From an uncultured Saprospiraceae bacterium (lineage in GTDB: Bacteria > Bacteroidota > Bacteroidia > Chitinophagales > Saprospiraceae), in contig CALLPK010000085.1 in the NCBI GenBank assembly GCA_938015415.1, positions 1 to 35,846 of the forward strand: a stretch of 35,846 nucleotides of DNA, in the 5' to 3' direction. The notes under the pieces are model-generated. The model was not told the DNA's origin. It was given only the letters and a program-made list of their open reading frames with translations, and made no database searches. Position 1 is the first letter of the stretch; each line of letters opens with the position of its first letter. Positions 30,744 to 35,846 of the stretch are shown here, piece after piece. The position numbers and the translations under genes are program-made.

Positions 30744-31685
30744 ATGCACAAAGGAATTGTTATAAAATCTACGGGGAGCTGGTACCAAGTATTACTTGAA
30801 AATGAGGAGGTAATCGACTGCCGGATTATTGGAAAATTCAGACTGAATGGGATGAAAATAACCAATCCGGTGGCTGTAGGTGATCGGGTGGAAGTAGAAA
30901 AAGAAGCCGATGATAAAGGGATAATTAAAAAAATAATGCCAAGAGAAAATTTTGTAGTAAGGCAATCCCCGCGTAAAAAACATTTTCTGCATTTGTTGGC
31001 CAGTAATCTTGATCAGGCCGTAGTCATCATGACAATTATCAGCCCCAATCTCAAACAAGGCTTTATTGATCGTTTTTTATTAATGACCGAACCGTATAAT
31101 ATTCCGGTGATTATTGTTTTTAATAAAGCAGATTTATACGGAGAAGACGAATTAACGATCTATAACTATCTCCGGGAAATTTACGAAAAAATAGGTTATG
31201 AAGTTCGCTTAGTTTCCTCTATTACGGGTACTGGACTGGATGAACTTAAGGCCAGTTTAAAAGATAAAATCACACTGATCAGTGGTCAGTCAGGTGTTGG
31301 AAAATCCACCCTCGTTAATGCCCTGCAGCCCAACCTCCACCTTCATACCAACGAAATTTCAGATTACTCCGGTAAGGGAATGCATACCACTACTTTTGCG
31401 GAAATGTTTCCACTTGATTTTGGAGGACATATTATTGATACGCCGGGAATTAAGACTCTGGGTTTTAATAATCTTACACCAAAGGACGTGGTCCATAATT
31501 TCCGGGAACTATTTAAATATTCAAAAGATTGTAAATTTGCGGACTGTACCCATCGTAACGAACCGGGCTGTGCCGTTAAGGTCGCCGTAGAGGAAGGGGA
31601 AGTTAGTGAATTGCGGTATATTAACTACGTGACCATTCTCGAAGAAATCGAAGATCAGAATTACTGGGAACGGCACAAAATCTAA
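30744..31685 (+). CDS. rsgA: Ribosome small subunit-dependent GTPase A
   Basis: A 313-residue circularly permuted GTPase that assists late 30S subunit maturation. The N-terminal OB-fold (KGIVIKSTGSWYQVLLEN) binds the ribosome. The G motifs are in permuted order: FNKADLYG (G4), LISGQSGVGKSTLVNALQ (G1), then IDTPGIKTLGF (G3). The C-terminal zinc site is CKFADCTHRNEPGCAV (Cys, Cys, His, Cys). The ATG at 30744 is consistent with the family start. A 54-residue membrane protein gene follows after 8 bp. Confidence 0.96.
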   Translation: MHKGIVIKSTGSWYQVLLENEEVIDCRIIGKFRLNGMKITNPVAVGDRVEVEKEADDKGIIKKIMPRENFVVRQSPRKKHFLHLLASNLDQAVVIMTIISPNLKQGFIDRFLLMTEPYNIPVIIVFNKADLYGEDELTIYNYLREIYEKIGYEVRLVSSITGTGLDELKASLKDKITLISGQSGVGKSTLVNALQPNLHLHTNEISDYSGKGMHTTTFAEMFPLDFGGHIIDTPGIKTLGFNNLTPKDVVHNFRELFKYSKDCKFADCTHRNEPGCAVKVAVEEGEVSELRYINYVTILEEIEDQNYWERHKI

Positions 31686-31693
31686 TTGAACTT

Positions 31694-31858
31694 ATGTCTT
31701 ACACCGGAAAAAAAAATTATACCAGTCGCCGCGAAAAATCAGCCCGTAATCTGCGCTATTTGCGTATTTTCTCCCTGTTTGCTGCGCTATTTATTGCTGT
31801 TCTTATTTATAAAAACCGCTACCTTGTCAAAGGCTGGCTGGAGAGTGTAATCTACTAA
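31694..31858 (+). CDS. Small single-pass membrane protein (54 aa)
   Basis: This short gene begins 8 bp after rsgA. It encodes MSYTGKKNYTSRREKSARNL followed by RYLRIFSLFAALFIAVLIY and the tail KNRYLVKGWLESVIY. The N-terminal 23 residues are strongly basic, then comes one membrane segment, then a short basic tail. The design (basic cytosolic head, single TM) and the tight linkage to rsgA support a real protein. The function is unknown; basic heads of this kind can bind RNA or acidic lipids, which is only a suggestion. Confidence 0.72.
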   Translation: MSYTGKKNYTSRREKSARNLRYLRIFSLFAALFIAVLIYKNRYLVKGWLESVIY

Positions 31859-31980
31859 GCAGTTTTAAGCAATTTAATATCTACGATACCCTACCATAAA
31901 ACCTCTGATTTTCAATTCCTTGATCACCGAATTTATCCTGATTTTCCGGTGCTTTACTAATTTGGACTAATTTTAGTAAT

Positions 31981-32068
31981 AAAAAAGATGGATAAACCTG
32001 TTCCGGCAGGATTGTCTTGAGATTTCCTTTATACCAGCAAACCAAAATTGCTGAATTCCATCTTTTTT
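31981..32068 (+). ncRNA. Three-way-junction leader upstream of the 898-aa protein gene
   Basis: P1 is a perfect 12-bp stem, AAAAAAGATGGA (31981-31992) with TCCATCTTTTTT (32057-32068). Enclosed are P2, CCTG (31997-32000) with CAGG (32007-32010), and P3, CAGCAA (32035-32040) with TTGCTG (32048-32053). The 3' strand of P1 ends in six T residues, so P1 could act as an intrinsic terminator. It ends 15 bp before the ATG at 32084. It may be a terminator for the rsgA unit, an attenuator, or both. No known riboswitch class is recognised. Confidence 0.5.
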
Positions 32069-32083
32069 GCTAAAAAGTAAAAT

Positions 32084-34780
32084 ATGAATACTGCTAAGAT
32101 TACCATTATCTGCTTCTTTGTAACCGCGGCTTTTACCGCATCTGCTCAGACTAAAAAAACAAGCATGCAAGATGCCAGAAAACAAGCGCTCGAACGTGCC
32201 ATGAAAGCCCGCAAGGGCGAAAGTGTAGATCCAACACCGATTGGATCGGTAGAAGATCAAACAACCATCAGTATTGAAGATATACATCGGGCTGCCGCTC
32301 CGGATGCCGTACTTAGTAACGCTGCTAATACTACCGACGTAGTGGTAGAAGAGACAAAAAAGTCATCTAGAAAGGAAAGGAAAAAAGGGAAAAAGAAAAA
32401 AGAAAAAAATATTTCTACAGAAACCCTGTCCTCTGAGATAACTAATCCCGAAGAAAAAGACCAACCCTACGTCATTACCCGCCCAGCTACACAACCAAAA
32501 GAAAATTCGTCCGAAATGACGAAAATGGAAGAAACCGTTTATATTGAAAAGGAAAATTTTGGTGGAGAAAATTTTAATGAAAAAGAAGTAGAAAATAAAA
32601 ACGTGCCGGTCAAAGTTCAGGAGCAGACTCCAATTGAGTCTACTGAGTCACCAATCGTCCAGCCAACCACAAATAGCGAGCCTTCCGTTTCCAGCGAACA
32701 TCTAAAAAAGATGGAAGAGAAAACAATGAGAGAAGAAGCACGACTTGCGGAGTTACAGAATCTACGTAAACAGGAAGAAGAAAGACAAATAGCGATCGCA
32801 GCCGAAGCAAGTAAAATGGATCAACTCGTCCGGGAGCAAGCAAACGAAAAAGCCCGACTCGAATCTCTTAAGCAACAAAAAGAAATCGAGGCCCAACGAC
32901 TAGAAAACCAGCGAGCAGAAGCAGCTCGGTTAGCTAAAATTGAAGCAGCTCGTAAAGCGGAAGAACGACGATTAGAAGAACTAGCCGCAGCCCGTAAAGC
33001 GGAAGCCCTGGAGTTGGAATCGTTAAAACAAGAAGAACGTCGCCTGGCAGAACTGGAACATCAGACTAAAGCAGAAGAAGCACGCATTGAAGCATTACAA
33101 AAACAACTAATTCTGCAAGAAGCGCGTAATCAAAAAGCCCGTGAAGAGGAGCAAAAACTAGCCGAACTGGAACGTCAGCGAATCGCAGAGGAAAAAAGAG
33201 TAGAACGTTTAAAAGCAGATCAAGAAGCGGAACTTAAACGCCAGGAAGCCATCAAGGCAGAACAGGAACGTTACGCCGAACTAGCTAAACAACGTATTCA
33301 ACAAGAAGCGGAATTAGCGGAACTCAAAAGACAGGGAGAACTCGAAATTATTCGTCTGAAAGCAGAATCCGAAGAACAGGCACGACTGGATCAATTGGCA
33401 GAAGAAAAGAAAATCGAAGAACAGCGAATTGCCGATCTGGAAAAATTAAAACTGGAAGAAGCCGCGCAACAAAAAGCTTATCTCGAAGAGCAGGATCGAC
33501 TAGCGGAGATGGAAAAAGCTCGTATCCAGCAGGAAACGGAACTGGCCGAATTAAAACTGCAAGGCGAACTGGAAGCCGCCCGCTTGAAAAACAAAGCCAT
33601 CCAGCAAGCACTGGCCGCTGAAAGCGCACAGAAAGAATTAATGGAAAAACAAAAACGGGAAGAGGAAGCGCTTCACGAAAAAATTATGAAAGAAAAGGAA
33701 GCCGCCCGATTAGCGGAAATCAAGCGTACACAAGCAGCTGAAAAGGAGAAAAAAGAATTATTGAAAAGACAGCAAAAAGAAGAAAAGAAGCGACAGAAAG
33801 AACTCGAAAAAGAGCGTAAGAGATTGGAAAAGCTAGAGAAAGAACGGATTAAGGAAGAAGCCAAATTAGCCGAGGAACTTAAAAAACGTAAAATCGAAGA
33901 AGCCAAAATGGCCGCTGAAGAAAAGGAGCGAAAAGCACAGCAGCTCGAAAAAATTAGAAAAGAAAAAGACAAAATGGAAAAGCAGGCTGCCGAAGCAGAA
34001 GCGAAGAGAATAGAAGCAGAAGAGAACGCTCGCCAGCAAAAAGTGGAAGCAGAAGATAGAAAACTGCAAATCGCAGTAGAAGAAAATATCGCCGCAGAAG
34101 CTGAAGCACAGGCTCAGATGCAGGCTGATAAACAGGCCGCAGAAGCCCTGCTCGCTGAAGCGGCCGCAGAAAAACTCGAACAGGAGACCGCTATTCAAAA
34201 AGAGGCTGCACGACTTAGAGAACTCGAAGAGGCTGCCACTCAAATGGAAACTCAGGTAGTTCCTGAGACAGAAGCTTCAGAAATTGACTTGATCACAGAA
34301 GACGTCGAAATAGTGTCTGTTCCCGTTGAAGTGGAGATCGCAGAAGAAACGATGGTAGAAATATCCTTCGACGCTGGTATTCAAACTATTGAAGCCGCTA
34401 ACTTTAATGTTAATAACTTCGCAGGTAAAACAGTCGTCCTTAATTTTTGGAGAAGTGATGATCCGGGTTCTTTGGAGATTATTCCTACCTTAAATAAGAT
34501 AGTTGATAAATACCAGGGACAAGAAGTGGTCTTTATTGGTATCTCTACCGATGATACCGCTACTGCAATGGCTGCGGCAAAAGCGGCTGGCTTTAAATAT
34601 CAGATTGTTGCCAACGGTTCGGACATTATTACCGATTTAAATATTTCTAAATTTCCGTCGCACGTGGTATTGAATCAAAAAGGAGAACGTATTGCTACCT
34701 TTTCCAAAAACTCACCACAGGTATTAGCAGGACTGGAGCATACGATCAAGAAACAATTAAATCTGATTACTGGGTATTAA
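32084..34780 (+). CDS. Exported long charged-helix protein with degenerate thioredoxin-like C-terminal domain
   Basis: An 898-residue protein. Residues 1-21 are a signal peptide (FFVTAAFTASA). Residues 22-205 are Ser/Thr/Glu-rich and probably disordered. Residues 206-720 are an almost uninterrupted run of Glu, Lys, Arg, Ala, Leu and Gln, with the character of a long coiled coil or stable single helix as in TolA. It shows internal duplication: RIQQEAELAELKRQGELE recurs about 76 residues later as RIQQETELAELKLQGELE. Residues 755-895 resemble a TlpA/AhpC-type thioredoxin fold (TVVLNFWRSDDPGSLEIIPTLN, VVFIGISTDD, KFPSHVVLNQKGE). Where CxxC should follow FW, the sequence is RSDDPGS, so redox activity is absent. 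No membrane segment follows the signal. Confidence 0.85.
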   Translation: MNTAKITIICFFVTAAFTASAQTKKTSMQDARKQALERAMKARKGESVDPTPIGSVEDQTTISIEDIHRAAAPDAVLSNAANTTDVVVEETKKSSRKERKKGKKKKEKNISTETLSSEITNPEEKDQPYVITRPATQPKENSSEMTKMEETVYIEKENFGGENFNEKEVENKNVPVKVQEQTPIESTESPIVQPTTNSEPSVSSEHLKKMEEKTMREEARLAELQNLRKQEEERQIAIAAEASKMDQLVREQANEKARLESLKQQKEIEAQRLENQRAEAARLAKIEAARKAEERRLEELAAARKAEALELESLKQEERRLAELEHQTKAEEARIEALQKQLILQEARNQKAREEEQKLAELERQRIAEEKRVERLKADQEAELKRQEAIKAEQERYAELAKQRIQQEAELAELKRQGELEIIRLKAESEEQARLDQLAEEKKIEEQRIADLEKLKLEEAAQQKAYLEEQDRLAEMEKARIQQETELAELKLQGELEAARLKNKAIQQALAAESAQKELMEKQKREEEALHEKIMKEKEAARLAEIKRTQAAEKEKKELLKRQQKEEKKRQKELEKERKRLEKLEKERIKEEAKLAEELKKRKIEEAKMAAEEKERKAQQLEKIRKEKDKMEKQAAEAEAKRIEAEENARQQKVEAEDRKLQIAVEENIAAEAEAQAQMQADKQAAEALLAEAAAEKLEQETAIQKEAARLRELEEAATQMETQVVPETEASEIDLITEDVEIVSVPVEVEIAEETMVEISFDAGIQTIEAANFNVNNFAGKTVVLNFWRSDDPGSLEIIPTLNKIVDKYQGQEVVFIGISTDDTATAMAAAKAAGFKYQIVANGSDIITDLNISKFPSHVVLNQKGERIATFSKNSPQVLAGLEHTIKKQLNLITGY

Positions 34781-34922
34781 TGCGAATATTGTTGAATCCC
34801 TGAACCTGCCGGCTGCATCACTCAGACGGGTCGTTGAATAAGTAAATGTTCAGGGCTTTAATTTAAAAAATATACGATTCCCAGTACCTCATATTTCAAC
34901 AACTCAACATTTCAACAAAAAT

Positions 34923-34958
34923 CACCAATGTCGTAACCCGGCATTGGTGCTTTTTTTT
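34923..34958 (+). terminator. Intrinsic terminator of the 898-aa protein gene
   Basis: CACCAATG (34923-34930) pairs with CATTGGTG (34942-34949), followed by C and eight T residues. It lies about 140 bp after the stop. In between, CCCTGAAC (34798-34805) and GTTCAGGG (34848-34855) form a further long-range stem. Confidence 0.85.
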
Positions 34959-34980
34959 AGGAAGTTGTTTTAAATCATAG

Positions 34981-35010
34981 TTGTCAGTTTCCACAAAGTC
35001 CTTACCTTAG
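34981..35010 (+). promoter_or_regulatory. Probable promoter of the S9 peptidase gene
   Basis: TTG at 34981-34983 and TACCTTAG at 35003-35010 (7 of 8 with the two free positions) are separated by 19 bases. The start would be near 35016, about 20 bases before the ATG. Confidence 0.5.
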
Positions 35011-35036
35011 TGGTGTTTTTTAATAAAAATTTCACC

Positions 35037-35846
35037 ATGAAAAACTTACTTACTTTTTGCTTACTACTTCTCGTTGTCGGACTGTCCGCACAAACCATGC
35101 AGCTCACGCTATCCGACGCGATTCTTAAACGGGGCAGTACTTTCGCTCCCGATCGACTGGCTAATCTACAATGGATTCCGGAAACAACTCAGTTTTCTTA
35201 CCTGTCGGCGGATCGCCAAGCCGTCATGATTGACCAGGGCGAACAGGCACAAGCAATGATTACAGTGGACCAACTTAACAAAGCTTGTCAAACCGATCTT
35301 AAGCGAATGCCCGGAATACGCTGGGTGAATCCTAATCGTTTTTACTTTCATTACGACACCGCTTACATTGCCTACGATCTTGATAAAAATCAAGGGTTTT
35401 TACTGACGCCACACGCGCGTGGTGCGGCTAATACGGACTTCCTTTACCAATATAATCAACTGGCTTACACCATTGATAACGATCTCTATACCGCCACCAT
35501 CGGTATTCCGAAAACAACCGTAAAGAACAATATAGATCGAAACATCGTCAGCGGTCAGGCCATTGCCCGTTACGAATTTGGCATTGGAAAAGGGACCTTT
35601 TGGTCGCCCGACGGAGCACATTTGGCTTTTTACGAAAAAGACGAAACCAACGTAGCCGATTATCCGCTACTGGACATCAATACAACTCCCGGCAGTCTGG
35701 TGACTACTAAATATCCGATGGCGGGACAGAAAAGTGAAAAACCTGCAATTGGGATTTATCACCGGATGACTAAACAAACCGTTTATTTAAAAACAACGGG
35801 AGAAGAAGATCAGTATTTGACGAATTTAGGCTGGGGACCGAACAAC
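35037..35846 (+). CDS. Dipeptidyl peptidase IV-type S9 peptidase, N-terminal part
   Basis: The frame is open to the window end (270 codons visible). A signal peptide (MKNLLTFCLLLLVVGLSAQ) is followed by beta-propeller sequence of the DPP-IV N-terminal domain. Recognisable features are LTLSDAILKRGSTFAPDRLANLQWIP, the blade motif FWSPDGAHLAFYEKDETNVADYPLLDINTTPGSL, and KYPMAGQKSEKPAIGIYHRMT. Family members are exported serine peptidases that remove Xaa-Pro dipeptides from peptides. The catalytic Ser-Asp-His domain lies beyond the window. Its promoter follows the terminator of the preceding gene. Confidence 0.88.
   Translation, partial: MKNLLTFCLLLLVVGLSAQTMQLTLSDAILKRGSTFAPDRLANLQWIPETTQFSYLSADRQAVMIDQGEQAQAMITVDQLNKACQTDLKRMPGIRWVNPNRFYFHYDTAYIAYDLDKNQGFLLTPHARGAANTDFLYQYNQLAYTIDNDLYTATIGIPKTTVKNNIDRNIVSGQAIARYEFGIGKGTFWSPDGAHLAFYEKDETNVADYPLLDINTTPGSLVTTKYPMAGQKSEKPAIGIYHRMTKQTVYLKTTGEEDQYLTNLGWGPNN

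Noticed and set aside
31981-32068. Known riboswitch class (TPP, SAM, cobalamin, FMN) in the 32084 leader
   Set aside because: No conserved core motif of these classes is present; only the generic three-way fold is visible.
32640-34243. Several long antisense frames (Ser/Phe/Leu-rich) within the 898-codon gene
   Set aside because: They are the complement of Glu/Lys/Ala-rich codons; the plus strand has a signal peptide, a coherent helix and a folded C-terminal domain.

Overview
The window looks like a chromosomal segment of a member of the Bacteroidota, most likely a Saprospira/Lewinella-like lineage; the phylum is fairly safe and the finer placement is a guess. The evidence is several TAnnTTTG-type -7 promoter elements (two with a TTG element exactly 20 bases upstream), weak or absent Shine-Dalgarno sites, and lineage-typical families: DUF4837 and DUF3857 proteins, a bacterial PcrB/GGGP synthase, and many small lipoproteins with an N-terminal MK(N/K)-type signal and a lipobox cysteine.

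Layout. 1-823: the 3' part of an IS200/IS605-type tnpB with its right-end hairpin. 905-5050: an agmatinase-family enzyme, a repeat-rich spacer with a MITE-like inverted-repeat element, a TerC-type membrane protein and sucC. A 44-bp palindromic dispersed repeat (REP-like) occurs once downstream of terC and once downstream of sucC. 5051-8233: a coiled-coil protein, then a membrane di-iron hydroxylase flanked by two rhodanese lipoproteins. 8334-8405: tRNA-Glu(UUC) on the minus strand with its own promoter and terminator. 8797-13049: an MFS transporter, a (ATTCCC)14 microsatellite, a small membrane protein overlapping murB, and an FKBP-type lipoprotein. 13209-18300: an Rpn-like PD-(D/E)XK protein, an LLM flavin monooxygenase (minus), an MscS channel, a perfect 34-bp palindrome, a MarR regulator and 4-hydroxyphenylpyruvate dioxygenase. 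18301-21433: a long spacer with a 156-bp inverted-repeat element, an orphan MoxR ATPase and a DUF4837 lipoprotein. 21595-24683: an ECF sigma factor and its overlapping anti-sigma/TPR gene, a CurA-type NADP oxidoreductase, and a dihydroneopterin aldolase fused to a cysteine-rich CWC domain. 24833-27664: a DUF4197 lipoprotein, a convergent TesA-like SGNH esterase and two small unknowns. 27876-31858: a DUF3857 pseudo-transglutaminase plus GGGP synthase, then rsgA plus a 54-residue membrane protein. 31981-35846: a structured leader, an 898-residue exported helical protein ending in a thioredoxin-like domain without cysteines, and the start of a DPP-IV-type S9 peptidase that runs off the window.

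Most of the window is housekeeping or envelope genes in small transcription units separated by clear intrinsic terminators. I see no phage, CRISPR array, secretion cluster or complete defence island. The most unusual items are the FolB-CWC fusion, the exported helical protein with a degenerate thioredoxin-like domain and its multibranched leader, the 44-bp repeat family and its possible overlap with the TnpB guide, the perfect 34-bp palindrome, the G-rich microsatellite next to a promoter, and the rhodanese-hydroxylase-rhodanese cassette.
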